Positions 37,476 through 46,105 of a stretch of 64,000 bases of DNA are shown here, piece after piece. The position numbers and the translations under genes are program-made. The notes beneath the pieces are model-generated. The model was not told where the DNA came from. It saw only the letters and a list, made by a program, of their open reading frames with translations, and made no database searches. The stretch is from positions 62,001 through 126,000 of the forward strand of contig NZ_JACIBK010000011.1 in assembly GCF_014195325.1 (NCBI RefSeq), in the 5' to 3' direction. The DNA is from Rhizobium sp. BK650 (GTDB lineage Bacteria; Pseudomonadota; Alphaproteobacteria; Rhizobiales; Rhizobiaceae). How positions within the stretch are numbered: position 1 is the first letter of the stretch; every line of letters starts with the position of its first letter.

Positions 37476-40142
37476 ATGACCAAGTGGGTCTATACGTTCG
37501 GCAACGGGCAAGCAGAAGGCCGGGCGCGAGACAAGGAGATCCTTGGCGGCAAGGGCGCCAATCTCGCCGAAATGTGCAGCCTCGGCCTTCCGGTTCCCCC
37601 GGGTCTCACCATCGTCAGCGAAGCCTGCAACGCCTATTACAAGAATGGCCGCAAGATCGATCCTGATCTGAAAAAGCAGGTGCTTTCGGGCATTGCCGGT
37701 ATCGAAGAGATCACCGGCCGCCGTTTTGGTGCGGGCAACCAGCCTCTTTTGCTCTCCGTTCGCTCCGGTGCGCGCGTTTCCATGCCGGGCATGATGGATA
37801 CGGTGCTGAACCTCGGGCTCAACGACGAGACGGTGCAGGCGCTTGGTCATGATGCCGGCGATGCCCGCTTTGCCTGGGACAGCTATCGCCGCTTCATTCA
37901 GATGTATGCCGACGTCGTCATGGGTCTTGGCAATGATCTGTTCGAGGAAATCCTCGAGGATGAGAAAGCGCGCCTTGGCCACGATTTCGATACCGAACTG
38001 AGCGCTTCAGAATGGCAACACGTCGTTTCGCTCTACAAGGCTCTGATCGAGGAAGAGCTGGAAGAAGCCTTCCCGCAGGATCCGGCAGTCCAGCTCTGGG
38101 GCGCCGTCGGTGCGGTCTTTTCGAGCTGGATGAGCCCACGCGCCGTCACCTATCGCCAGCTTCATAATATTCCGGAAGTCTGGGGGACCGCGGTCAATAT
38201 CCAGGCCATGGTCTTCGGCAACCTCGGCAATGCCTCTGCGACAGGTGTTGCCTTCACCCGCAATCCCTCGACGGGCGAGAAGATCCTCTACGGCGAATTC
38301 CTGGTGAATGCGCAGGGTGAGGACGTGGTCGCCGGAATCCGCACGCCGCAAAGCATCACTGAGGAGGGACGGATCGCCTCGGGTTCCGAAAAACCTTCGA
38401 TGGAAAAGCTGATGCCGGAGGCATTCGCTGAATTCGGCCGGATCTGCGCCGAACTCGAATCCCATTACCGCGACATGCAGGACATCGAATTCACCATCGA
38501 GCGCGGAAAGCTCTGGATGCTGCAGACACGTTCCGGCAAGCGTTCGACACGCGCCGCCATGAAAATCGCCGTCGACATGGTGGATGAAGGCCTCATCACC
38601 GAGGACGAAGCCGTCCTGCGCATCGAGCCATCGACGCTCGACCAACTCCTGCATCCGACCATAGATCCGCGTGTCACCCGCCAGGTGATCGGTTCCGGCC
38701 TGCCGGCCTCTCCGGGGGCTGCCACCGGAGAGATCGTCTTCACCGCGGAAGAGGCAGTCGAGGCGGAGGAAGAGGGCCGCAAGGTTATCCTGCTGCGCGT
38801 TGAGACGAGTCCCGAGGACATTCACGGCATGCATGCCGCCGAAGGCATTCTGACCACGCGGGGCGGCATGACCAGCCACGCCGCCGTCGTTGCCCGCGGC
38901 ATGGGTATTCCCTGCGTTGTCGGCGCCGGCACCATGCGTATCGATGCCCGCAATGAGCGGCTGATCGGCATTGGCGTGACGCTGAAAAAGGGCGATATCA
39001 TCACCATCGACGGTTCCGCCGGCCAGGTGCTGAAGGGCGAAGTGCCGATGATCCAGCCGGAGCTGTCAGGCGATTTCGGCCGCATCATGGGTTGGGCGGA
39101 CCGCGCCCGCCGCATGACCGTGCGCACCAACGCCGATACCCCTGCCGATGCCCGCGCCGCCCGCTCCTTCGGTGCCGAAGGCATCGGGCTTTGCCGCACC
39201 GAGCACATGTTCTTCGAAGGCGAGCGCATCCATGTCATGCGCGAAATGATCCTGGCTGAGGACGAGAAGGGCAGGCGGAGTGCACTCGACAAGCTCCTGC
39301 CCATGCAGCGGGGCGATTTCACCGGGCTGTTTACGGTCATGCACGGCCTCCCGGTGACGATCCGCCTGCTCGACCCGCCGCTGCACGAATTCCTGCCGAA
39401 GACGGACGAGGAGATTGCCGAGGTTGCCTATGCGATGGGCATGGAGCCTTCTGCCCTGCGCCTGCGGGTCGATGCGCTGCACGAATTCAATCCCATGCTC
39501 GGCCATCGTGGCTGCCGGTTGGCCATCTCCTATCCTGAGATCGTTGAGATGCAGGCCCGCGCGATTTTCGAGGCGGCGGTCGCTGCTGCAAAGGAAACGG
39601 GTGCCGCCGTCGTTCCCGAAATCATGGTGCCGCTCGTCGGCCTGCGTTCCGAGCTCGATTATGTGAAGGCGAAGATTGATGCTGTGGCGCAGGATGTCAT
39701 GTCAGAAGCCGCAATGCGCATCGATTATCTGGTCGGCACGATGATAGAGCTGCCACGTGCCGCACTGCGCGCCCACGTGATTGCGGAAGCCGCCGAATTC
39801 TTCTCCTTCGGCACCAACGACCTGACGCAGACCACCTTCGGGATTTCCCGCGATGATGCCTCTGCGTTCATCCCGACGTACCAGCGCAAGGGCATCATTG
39901 AACATGATCCCTTCATATCCCTGGATTTCGACGGCGTTGGCGAGCTGATCAGCATTGCCGCCGAACGTGGCCGGCGCACCCGCAACGACATGAAGCTCGG
40001 CATCTGCGGCGAACATGGCGGCGATCCGGCCTCGATTCATTTCTGTGAGACGATCGGCCTCGACTATGTCTCCTGCTCGCCTTTCCGCGTACCGATCGCG
40101 CGCCTTGCGGCAGCGCAGGCAGTTATCTCAGCCGCTCAGTGA
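37476..40142 (+). CDS. ppdK: Pyruvate, phosphate dikinase
   Basis: This 888-residue enzyme interconverts pyruvate, ATP and phosphate with PEP, AMP and diphosphate; in rhizobia it supports gluconeogenic metabolism. It shows the N-terminal nucleotide domain (LGGKGANLAEM), the phospho-histidine His468 in GGMTSHAAVVARGMG, and the C-terminal PEP domain with catalytic Cys867 in VSCSPFRVP. GGGGGAAG precedes the ATG. Its last 7 bases overlap a convergent lipoprotein gene. Confidence 0.97.
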   Translation: MTKWVYTFGNGQAEGRARDKEILGGKGANLAEMCSLGLPVPPGLTIVSEACNAYYKNGRKIDPDLKKQVLSGIAGIEEITGRRFGAGNQPLLLSVRSGARVSMPGMMDTVLNLGLNDETVQALGHDAGDARFAWDSYRRFIQMYADVVMGLGNDLFEEILEDEKARLGHDFDTELSASEWQHVVSLYKALIEEELEEAFPQDPAVQLWGAVGAVFSSWMSPRAVTYRQLHNIPEVWGTAVNIQAMVFGNLGNASATGVAFTRNPSTGEKILYGEFLVNAQGEDVVAGIRTPQSITEEGRIASGSEKPSMEKLMPEAFAEFGRICAELESHYRDMQDIEFTIERGKLWMLQTRSGKRSTRAAMKIAVDMVDEGLITEDEAVLRIEPSTLDQLLHPTIDPRVTRQVIGSGLPASPGAATGEIVFTAEEAVEAEEEGRKVILLRVETSPEDIHGMHAAEGILTTRGGMTSHAAVVARGMGIPCVVGAGTMRIDARNERLIGIGVTLKKGDIITIDGSAGQVLKGEVPMIQPELSGDFGRIMGWADRARRMTVRTNADTPADARAARSFGAEGIGLCRTEHMFFEGERIHVMREMILAEDEKGRRSALDKLLPMQRGDFTGLFTVMHGLPVTIRLLDPPLHEFLPKTDEEIAEVAYAMGMEPSALRLRVDALHEFNPMLGHRGCRLAISYPEIVEMQARAIFEAAVAAAKETGAAVVPEIMVPLVGLRSELDYVKAKIDAVAQDVMSEAAMRIDYLVGTMIELPRAALRAHVIAEAAEFFSFGTNDLTQTTFGISRDDASAFIPTYQRKGIIEHDPFISLDFDGVGELISIAAERGRRTRNDMKLGICGEHGGDPASIHFCETIGLDYVSCSPFRVPIARLAAAQAVISAAQ

Positions 40143-40408
40143 TGATAGCGGTAATAGCGCGGATAGACGTAGGGACCGTTCAGATTATAGGCCATGTCGG
40201 CCATTACCCAGTCACTGTCGTAGCGGGCCTGGGCGCGGCGATCGAGATCGATACGCTGCAGGCAGGTGGCAAAGCCATCGGTTCCGCGCTTGAAGCCGTA
40301 CCCGACGCAGGTTTGCTCGTCACGTGCCCGCCGCTCCTCGGGTGTCAGCGTCTGGCAAGAGGCGAGTCCCATGGCTAAAATGACAAGCGGCAGAACATAC
40401 GAGCGCAT
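40136..40408 (-). CDS. Small putative lipoprotein
   Basis: This 90-residue protein has a signal sequence ending in lipobox GLASC, so Cys18 is probably lipidated. The mature part contains two more cysteines (EQTCVGYGFKRGTDGFATC) and a Tyr-rich tail (GPYVYPRYYRYHH). Short lipoproteins of this type are common in rhizobia without known function. Its stop codon lies inside the convergent ppdK gene. Confidence 0.75.
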   Translation of the reverse strand: MRSYVLPLVILAMGLASCQTLTPEERRARDEQTCVGYGFKRGTDGFATCLQRIDLDRRAQARYDSDWVMADMAYNLNGPYVYPRYYRYHH

Positions 40409-40482
40409 CGGTCTATTCCCTGAAGCATGAACATCCGGCCAAGAAAATTCATCTGCCGGGCGCCGTCAACTCGGCTGTGATA

Positions 40483-40656
40483 TCAGGCTGCGCCCGCGGG
40501 GTCACCAATTGGCAATAGCGCCGGATCGAGTGGCCGGCCTTCAGGCTTCTTCGGATCGCTCTGATCCTGTGGGTTTTCCCGTTTGGGGTCGGGAATGTTG
40601 CGGGGCCGTTGCGGATCCGGCTGCGACCGCGTTGGAATGCGATCTTTGTCTGGCAT
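40483..40656 (-). CDS. Small proline-rich hypothetical protein
   Basis: This 57-residue frame starts at an ATG with a perfect AGGAGG 5 bases upstream. The protein is hydrophilic and rich in Pro, Asp, Arg and Gln (MPDKDRIPTRSQPDPQRPRN, then DPKRENPQDQSDPKKPEGRP), so it is probably disordered. No family is recognised. The strong ribosome site and the long spacing to its neighbours support a real gene. Confidence 0.6.
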   Translation of the reverse strand: MPDKDRIPTRSQPDPQRPRNIPDPKRENPQDQSDPKKPEGRPLDPALLPIGDPAGAA

Positions 40657-40765
40657 GATTGCCTCCTTCTTTTAGGGAAGGAACGGCAGGACGCATGCTT
40701 GGTTCCACTTTCGCCCTTGGGCGTTCCTATGTAAGAGCAAAGATAACAGCACTGGAAAGAGCACC

Positions 40766-41011
40766 ATGGCGATCCGCGATCGATTCTCGAAGAAACTTAC
40801 CTGTCCGCAATGCGGCAACAGCGGCTTTGCCGAAGCCTCCGAGGTCGATGATGCCAAACGCAGGAATCCCGACTTCAAAGTGGATCAGTTGCCGCGCGGC
40901 TTCTTCGTGCAGCGCCCGTCGGCGCACCAGGAAACATTCATGCTCAAATGCGAATGCGGCCGCAAATTCCCCTTCCGCTCGCTGGCGGAGGCCGCAGCCG
41001 GTCTGGACTGA
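40766..41011 (+). CDS. Small zinc-ribbon-like hypothetical protein
   Basis: This 81-residue protein has CPQCGNSGF near the start and CECGRKFPF near the end, the four-cysteine pattern of a zinc ribbon. Between them lies a charged segment. No named family is recognised. A GAAAGAG ribosome site lies about 7 bases before the ATG. It is convergent with the next gene, with 3 bases between the stop codons. Confidence 0.7.
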   Translation: MAIRDRFSKKLTCPQCGNSGFAEASEVDDAKRRNPDFKVDQLPRGFFVQRPSAHQETFMLKCECGRKFPFRSLAEAAAGLD

Positions 41012-41014
41012 AAC

Positions 41015-41404
41015 TCAAATTCGCTCCAGAACCTCAACGAAGGCATCGGCGAATCGCACCAAGTGCTCGGTATCTTCATCCGGCGCCTGCATGCGGATTT
41101 CCGTGCCGTTCTGGTCGAGCAGGGCAAGGACTACTCGCATCTTCTTGTCCGACGTCGGGATGCGCAGCACCGCGATGCGCCGGCAATCCTCCACGAGGCC
41201 TGCTGCCGGCAGATCGAAGAGAAGCTCGCCATGGGTTTCGCCGGCCGCCTTGCGCACTGCCTCGCAGAATCCGGCTTCGCCCCCCGCATAGCCTTCCAGC
41301 GAAAGTTCCAGTTCAAGAAGCTCCAGCGGCAAGAGCGGCTCGGCGCGCTCGATTCCGCCAAGTGAAGATGCCTGCTGCCTTTCCATCGTCTCGGATGAGA
41401 TCAT
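41015..41404 (-). CDS. Hypothetical protein
   Basis: Starting at 41404, with GGAGAG 5 bases upstream, this encodes 129 residues. The protein is acidic and Leu/Glu-rich (LLPLELLELELSLEGYAGGE), followed by a mixed alpha/beta stretch (RIAVLRIPTSDKKMRVVLAL). No signal peptide, membrane helix or known motif is visible. A longer in-frame start at 41473 lacks a ribosome site. Confidence 0.65.
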   Translation of the reverse strand: MISSETMERQQASSLGGIERAEPLLPLELLELELSLEGYAGGEAGFCEAVRKAAGETHGELLFDLPAAGLVEDCRRIAVLRIPTSDKKMRVVLALLDQNGTEIRMQAPDEDTEHLVRFADAFVEVLERI

Positions 41405-41570
41405 CTGTCTCTCCTGTTTCGTGGGACGTGCATGAAACCCCGGCAGAATGGCCTTTTTACGGCGTATAAGCAACAGCTTATGGACGTGCCGCAGGACTTG
41501 ACATGGACCTTTGACGTGGATTGCGTCGGCAATGCTCAGGCAAGAGTTTCAATTTAGAGAATTCTGCCTT

Positions 41571-41668
41571 GCAGCGTCACGTCCTCTCAGACGGGTAAAG
41601 GACGCTGTAGTACTTTGAATTGCTGCATGATTTCATCCTTAAATCGATTCCGATTCAGGGAATTATGC
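41571..41668. repeat. Dispersed double-hairpin intergenic repeat, copy 2
   Basis: This is the second copy of the repeat at 5529-5626, sharing AAAGGACGCTGTA, ACTTTGAATTGCTGCAT and AAATCGATTCCGATT. The outer pairs are less perfect here: GCAGCG against CGCTGT, and CATGATTTC against GGGAATTATG. It sits just upstream of the DUF1499 gene and may carry that gene's promoter side. Confidence 0.82.
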
Positions 41669-41732
41669 AGTAGAAAAGCCGTTGGCAGCAGGGGCGTTCG
41701 ACGCGTCTGCCGCCGACCAACCGGTAGTTTTG

Positions 41733-42641
41733 ATGGCCATTCGTTTCGATCGTCCCGTTTCCAGCGCTGCCCGCTTTTCGCGGCACTTCGGGGCGTTCGC
41801 GCTCGTGCTCGCGGTGGCGGTGCTGATCGCCCATCGCTTCGGCGGGCTTGCCACGCCCTATCTCGTCCTGGTGCTCCTCGTTTCCGTCGGCTGCGCTGTC
41901 CTCGCTACCCTCTTGGCCGTAATCGGCCTGCGCAGCCTCTGGATGACCGGTGCGGAAGGTGGGCTGAATGCGCTGGCGGGCCTTATCTACGCCGCGTTTC
42001 CGCTCGGTATCGGTGCCTTCGCGGCCGACCGCTACTTCACTCTGCCGGCGATCTACGATGTTACGACGGATACTGCATCCGCACCCGACTGGCTGTCGCA
42101 ACCGCAGGCCGACCAGATATGGCTGCCGCGCGATCCCGTGATCACGCCTGGCGATCGTGAGCGGCAGCTTGCCGCCTATCCGGAGCTCACTGGCCGCCGT
42201 TACGACGGCGCGCTCGACCGTGTTCTCGAGGCGGTCAAGAAAGTCGCCAAGCAGAACGGCATCACCATCACCAAGAGCAAAGGCGACACGACGCCCGGCC
42301 GCGAGCTGGAGGACAAGCCCGTTCCGGCCCAGCCGGAAAATAGCGGGGTCGCAGATTCTCCCGACGTCATTCCCGTGCCGACACCGCGCCCCTATGACGA
42401 TGATGTGGCCAAGCTGATCCGCGGCGCCAATGGCGTGACCCTGCAAGGCTCGACCCGCACTTTCATCCTCGGTCTGCGCTTCGACATCATCATCCGTCTG
42501 CGCGAAGAGGCTGAAACCACCTTCGTCGACGTGCGCGTCGCCTCCCGTTACGGCCAGCACGATCTCGGTTTCAGCGCCGAGGTGGCCGAGCAATATCTTG
42601 GCGCCCTCGACTCCGAACTCCTGGGAATTGCGGGTGGGTGA
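41733..42641 (+). CDS. DUF1499 membrane protein
   Basis: This 302-residue protein has three hydrophobic segments in the first 110 residues and a C-terminal DUF1499 domain (about 130-300). The domain shows RYDGALDRVLEAVKKVAKQ, then LGLRFDIIIRLREEAETTFVDVRVASRYGQHD. A Pro/Glu-rich linker (GRELEDKPVPAQPENSG) lies inside the domain. Function is unknown. I start at the ATG of 41733; a TTG 51 bases upstream is less likely. Confidence 0.83.
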   Translation: MAIRFDRPVSSAARFSRHFGAFALVLAVAVLIAHRFGGLATPYLVLVLLVSVGCAVLATLLAVIGLRSLWMTGAEGGLNALAGLIYAAFPLGIGAFAADRYFTLPAIYDVTTDTASAPDWLSQPQADQIWLPRDPVITPGDRERQLAAYPELTGRRYDGALDRVLEAVKKVAKQNGITITKSKGDTTPGRELEDKPVPAQPENSGVADSPDVIPVPTPRPYDDDVAKLIRGANGVTLQGSTRTFILGLRFDIIIRLREEAETTFVDVRVASRYGQHDLGFSAEVAEQYLGALDSELLGIAGG

Positions 42642-42663
42642 GGTCTGGTGCTGCGGAGCAGCA

Positions 42664-42688
42664 GCAATCGATCCAGTGAATCGATTGC
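42664..42688. repeat. Inverted repeat GCAATCGAT/ATCGATTGC
   Basis: GCAATCGAT (42664-42672) and ATCGATTGC (42680-42688) form a perfect 9-bp inverted repeat around CCAGTGA, 22 bases after the DUF1499 stop. There is no T tract, so termination is uncertain. The TCGAT core recalls the other intergenic repeats in this window. Confidence 0.6.
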
Positions 42689-42832
42689 AAGACCGAACGC
42701 CCGGAGCCATGCGGAGGGCCGGGATACGGCGAGGCATATTGAAACGCCTTTACCGCAAACTTATCCGGTAAATTGCTCCGGCACCCGAGCCACCCGAAGG
42801 GCTGCGCACAAAGGCTTGCAAAACCCCAAGCC

Positions 42833-43285
42833 TCACCCCAGGAACCGCTCCCGCACCTCAGCCGTCGGCACCATACAACTCTCCCGCCGCCCGGCAATCC
42901 TCAGCCTGTTCCGTGCAACTAGCCCATAAGCCGCATCCGCCACCCACCGTGGCACGATCCTCAGCGCGCCCGCCAAGGCCCAAGGCATGCCAAGCCCCTC
43001 CAGCATGCGGATCGTCGCATCCGACTTGTAATAGGCACGGCCTTTGTCGAGCAGCAGGTTGGTCTCATAATCGCGCGTCTCCAGCCCGTAATGCCGGTAA
43101 AGCGCCTCGCCGAGCGGCGTCTGAGCGACGATGAAGCGGTAACGTTTCGCCCTATCCCGCTTCAAGAGGAACTGCACCCAGCCGGAGCAGAAAACACATT
43201 CGCCATCGAAAAGGATCAACGGCTTGTCATCGGCAAAAGCAGGTACGGAAGGATCGTCGCGATAGCTGTAATCCGCCTGTGTCAT
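42833..43285 (-). CDS. DCC-family thiol-disulfide oxidoreductase (DUF393)
   Basis: This 150-residue protein has the DCC signature in ILFDGECVFCSGWVQFLLKRD, a CxxC redox pair in a thioredoxin-like fold. Physiological partners are unknown. It follows the MBL-fold gene by 2 bases and is probably the last gene of a cupin-MBL-DCC run on the reverse strand. Length is normal for the family. Confidence 0.9.
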   Translation of the reverse strand: MTQADYSYRDDPSVPAFADDKPLILFDGECVFCSGWVQFLLKRDRAKRYRFIVAQTPLGEALYRHYGLETRDYETNLLLDKGRAYYKSDATIRMLEGLGMPWALAGALRIVPRWVADAAYGLVARNRLRIAGRRESCMVPTAEVRERFLG

Positions 43286-43287
43286 GC

Positions 43288-44202
43288 TCAGCCTTCCGCC
43301 AATCGATAATGCGCAAAGAGAGAAGGCGGCCCATCAGTCCTGACCTCGCCGCGCTCCATCAGTTCCTCGATATGCGCCAGTACCGAAAGCGCCGCCGCAC
43401 CATGCAGCCGCTTATCGGTATCGCGATAGATCACCTTCACCATTTCGGGAATGGTGCCGTCCCCCTTCCGAATACGCTCGATGATGGAGCGTTCCCGCAG
43501 GCGCCTATGCGTCTTTAGTCCGCGCAGGAAGGGGGCTGGCGAGGTAACCGGTCCACCGTGGCCGGGGAGCAGCAGCCGGTCATCGCGGGCGATCAGCTTG
43601 TCTAGCGAGGCCATATAGTCGGCCATGGAGCCATCAGGAGGCGCAACCACCGTCGTTGCCCAGGCCATCACATGGTCGCCCGAAAACAGAATGCCGCTAC
43701 CCTCCAGCGCGAAGGCCGCATGATTGGCGGTGTGGCCTGGCGTCAGAACGCCCGTCAGCGTCCAGCCGTCACCGGAAATCGTCCCCTTGTCACGGATAGC
43801 AATGTCGGGCACGAAATCCACGTCCGAGCTTTCCGCAAAGGGATTGATCTCGCCGTCCCTCAGCGGCCGCGACGGACGATGCGGCCCTTCACCGACTGTC
43901 AGCGCTCCCATTCTTTCCTTCAGTCGCCTTGCCAGCGGTGAGTGGTCCCGGTGCGTGTGGCTGACGAAAACATGCGTTACCTGCCGGCCGGCAAGCGCTG
44001 CCATCAGCGCTTCGAAATGCGCCTCGTTCTCCGGTCCGGGGTCGATGACCGCGACGGACGCGCCGCCGACGATATAGCTGTTCGTGCCATGGAAGGTAAA
44101 AGGGCTCGGATTTTTCGCCGTCAGGCGCTGGATGCCGTCGGCGACTGGAACCGGCTGGCCATAGGCCGGCTCGAAGAAGAGATCGAAGTTCGCACCGGAC
44201 AT
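43288..44202 (-). CDS. MBL-fold metallohydrolase
   Basis: This 304-residue metallo-beta-lactamase-fold protein has the metal motif HTHRDHS (HxHxDH) after VFVSH, a second His/Asp set around LFSGDHVMAW and LLPGHGGP, and a C-terminal helical domain (YRDTDKRLHGAAALSVLAHI). The layout is like the beta-lactamase-like LACTB2 type, with a C-terminal winged helix. The substrate is unknown. It is tightly packed with the cupin gene upstream and the DCC gene downstream. Confidence 0.92.
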   Translation of the reverse strand: MSGANFDLFFEPAYGQPVPVADGIQRLTAKNPSPFTFHGTNSYIVGGASVAVIDPGPENEAHFEALMAALAGRQVTHVFVSHTHRDHSPLARRLKERMGALTVGEGPHRPSRPLRDGEINPFAESSDVDFVPDIAIRDKGTISGDGWTLTGVLTPGHTANHAAFALEGSGILFSGDHVMAWATTVVAPPDGSMADYMASLDKLIARDDRLLLPGHGGPVTSPAPFLRGLKTHRRLRERSIIERIRKGDGTIPEMVKVIYRDTDKRLHGAAALSVLAHIEELMERGEVRTDGPPSLFAHYRLAEG

Positions 44203-44204
44203 GA

Positions 44205-44513
44205 CTATTTATATTCGATCTCGATGAAGGACATCGGTTGGTCGCCGGCATTGACGACATTATGCTCGATGCCGGCCTCGCGGCGATAGGCAGCCCCCTT
44301 GGCGACATCCACCCGCCGGCTTCCTTCGGCATCCTCGATCAGGAACTGGCAATCGGTCATCGGCACCACGACATAGCCAAATCCGTGGGTGTGAACGCCG
44401 GTATCCGCACCCGGCTCGAAATCCCACTGGGTGATGCGCACGACGGCGTCGTCGAGGATCAGCGTGGCAAGCGCGGGCGGGCGGGCGCGATATTGGCTCA
44501 ACGGTATCTCCAT
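44205..44513 (-). CDS. Cupin domain protein (BauB-like)
   Basis: This 102-residue small cupin has metal-binding residues in GVHTHGFGYVVVP and GIEHNVVNAG, and ends FIEIEYK. It resembles the BauB group linked to beta-alanine catabolism in Pseudomonas, but no bau genes are nearby, so the role is open. The start at 44513 is my choice; a start at 44543 is also possible, and neither has a clear ribosome site. It leads the cupin-MBL-DCC run. Confidence 0.82.
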   Translation of the reverse strand: MEIPLSQYRARPPALATLILDDAVVRITQWDFEPGADTGVHTHGFGYVVVPMTDCQFLIEDAEGSRRVDVAKGAAYRREAGIEHNVVNAGDQPMSFIEIEYK

Positions 44514-44660
44514 TGGCTGTGTCGATGGGTGAAGTCCTATCATGCCGGCATGGCGGCCGCATACAAATATGACGTCGCAGTGAACTTAGTGATTGTGGGG
44601 CAGACCGACCTTTGCTAATCAGGCCACGTTTTGGCGAAGCGGCGCACGCTTCAGCTCTGG

Positions 44661-44735
44661 TGGGGCGTAGCCAAGCGGTAAGGCAGCGGTTTTTGGTACC
44701 GCCATCCCCTGGTTCGAATCCAGGCGCCCCAGCCA
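44661..44735 (+). tRNA. tRNA-Gln (anticodon TTG)
   Basis: The acceptor arms TGGGGCG and CGCCCCA pair fully, with discriminator G and an encoded CCA. The anticodon stem GCGGT/ACCGC encloses TTTTGGT, giving anticodon TTG for CAA codons. The T arm CCTGG-TTCGAAT-CCAGG is perfect. Confidence 0.97.
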
Positions 44736-44813
44736 CACTTCCAGATAACGATCGTGCTATCGAAGGCTCTGTCGCGAAGCAGAGCGAGGCTTTTCCGAGG
44801 CCTGAAAAGAAAA

Positions 44814-44839
44814 AGCCCATCGATTTTCACCAATGGGCT
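44814..44839 (-). terminator. Rho-independent terminator of the lipoprotein gene
   Basis: Read on the reverse strand, AGCCCAT pairs with ATGGGCT around a 12-base loop and is followed by TTTTTCTTTTC. It lies 28 bases after the stop of the 44867-45277 gene. Confidence 0.8.
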
Positions 44840-44866
44840 CGGTCAAACGTCTTTTAAGCGGCCAGA

Positions 44867-45277
44867 CTATTTCTGTTCGGGCGCCAGGAATTCGGCGCAG
44901 TAAGAAGAACCATTCACGCCCGGGATATCGTTGACGGTGCGGATATCGCGGATCGTGTAGTCGGAATTGGTGGTGATTTCGGCCTGGCAACGCAGGTAGA
45001 GCGTGCGGGCGCTCGCAACCTGCTTGCCGCGCTTGCCGTCGGCACCTTCGGCATATTTCGCGGGAACGCGCACCGTCTTGTAACCGCCCTTCCAGCTGTA
45101 GATCGTCGACGAGCCTTCGTCGCGGTCGCTGAGCGGCGGGCCGTAAGCGGCAAAGAACTTGCCGGCCGACTGGCCGACCCAGCGTGCTTTGATCGGATCG
45201 CCGGCAGAAGGTATGGTGGTGCATCCGGCAAGCGCAATCGCAAGCGCGGCGGCCCCGGTCATGATGCGGAGTTTCAT
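44867..45277 (-). CDS. Putative lipoprotein
   Basis: This 136-residue protein has a signal sequence with lipobox ALAGC (Cys19). The mature part contains KARWVGQSAGKFFAAYGPPL, a short beta-rich segment (STIYSWKGGYKTVRV), and two further cysteines (LYLRCQAE, SSYCAEF). No named family is clear. The start at 45277 has AGGGA 8 bases upstream; a longer frame to 45454 lacks support. It has its own terminator. Confidence 0.78.
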   Translation of the reverse strand: MKLRIMTGAAALAIALAGCTTIPSAGDPIKARWVGQSAGKFFAAYGPPLSDRDEGSSTIYSWKGGYKTVRVPAKYAEGADGKRGKQVASARTLYLRCQAEITTNSDYTIRDIRTVNDIPGVNGSSYCAEFLAPEQK

Positions 45278-45495
45278 CGTGTCGTCCCTGATATTTAGCC
45301 TGTGGCTGCGAAGCCGCCCTCGCGACGGTTTCGCCTGTCCCGTCAAGCGCTTTAGCGCGTAACCCGGCAAAAGAAAATTGCCGCTTGGCCGCTTCCGCAG
45401 AATTTGTCGAAGGTGTGGCTTTTTGCTGCACGACCGGCCGAAAGGCGCTGTCATGAGCCTGTCAAAAATTCCCAGGGCTTTTTGAATTTTGGTGC

Positions 45496-45524
45496 TTGCG
45501 CAACATAATAGGCCGGTCTATAGA
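45496..45524 (+). promoter_or_regulatory. Sigma-70-type promoter of tRNA-Pro
   Basis: TTGCGC (45496-45501) and TATAGA (45519-45524) are 17 bases apart, ideal for the housekeeping sigma factor. The -10 box ends 15 bases before the mature tRNA, which fits a short leader. Confidence 0.7.
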
Positions 45525-45538
45525 GGCGCCGCTGGTCA

Positions 45539-45615
45539 CGGAGTGTAGCGCAGTCTGGTAGCGCACCACGTTCGGGACGTGGGGGTCGAGTGTTCGAATC
45601 ACTCCACTCCGACCA
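45539..45615 (+). tRNA. tRNA-Pro (anticodon CGG)
   Basis: The acceptor arms CGGAGTG and CACTCCG pair perfectly, with discriminator A and an encoded CCA. The anticodon stem CCACG/CGTGG encloses TTCGGGA, giving CGG for CCG codons. The T arm is intact with GTTCGAATC. Confidence 0.97.
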
Positions 45616-45620
45616 GCCGA

Positions 45621-45646
45621 AAAGCCCGCGAAAGCGGGCTTTTTTC
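45621..45646 (+). terminator. Terminator after tRNA-Pro
   Basis: AAAGCCCGC and GCGGGCTTT form a perfect 9-bp stem with a GAAA tetraloop, followed by a run of T. It starts 6 bases after the tRNA. Confidence 0.92.
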
Positions 45647-45834
45647 TTTTGTGGTTTACTGCGCTGGGTAGCCCAGAATTCGAACGTCTTCAATTTTCCA
45701 ACGACGATGGGTCCGCGAGGATTTGGGAGGCCACAATTCACCGCACCGATCTGCGGCAGGCAAGACCATAATTTTAGATTTTCCTAACGAACAAATCGGC
45801 GTTACGTTGGTTTCCCTCGGAGGAGGAAACGTCG

Positions 45835-46020
45835 ATGAAGCAGATGAACAACCGACAAGTCCGCATTCCCGGCCCGAAAGATCATGACATCACCGAGCAT
45901 TGCCGAAAATTCGGCATAGGTCCGGCAGACGAGAAGAAGCTGAAGAAGCTTCTGGGTCACAGAGCGCCGCTCCATGAGATCCAGGCGAACGGTCCGATAC
46001 CTCAACCGAAGTGGCGTTAG
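45835..46020 (+). CDS. Small basic hypothetical protein
   Basis: This 61-residue frame starts at an ATG with GGAGGAGG about 8 bases upstream. The protein is basic and helical in the middle (EHCRKFGIGPADEKKLKKLL), loosely reminiscent of DUF3606-type small proteins, but I would not assign it. No signal or membrane segment is visible. The strong ribosome site is the main support. Confidence 0.55.
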   Translation: MKQMNNRQVRIPGPKDHDITEHCRKFGIGPADEKKLKKLLGHRAPLHEIQANGPIPQPKWR

Positions 46021-46105
46021 ATCGCACGCCGTCTCCACCTTTCAGCCCCGCATGTGATGTCGGCCATGGCTCCCGCGCACCGGTGAGACGTGTCCGCTTT
46101 TCTTG

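Noticed and set aside
45278-45454. 59-residue N-terminal extension of the 44867-45277 lipoprotein
   Set aside because: It would bury the lipoprotein signal sequence, and only the inner ATG has a ribosome site.
44661-45615. Genomic island attached to tRNA-Gln or tRNA-Pro
   Set aside because: No integrase gene or direct repeat of a tRNA 3' end was found in the flanks.
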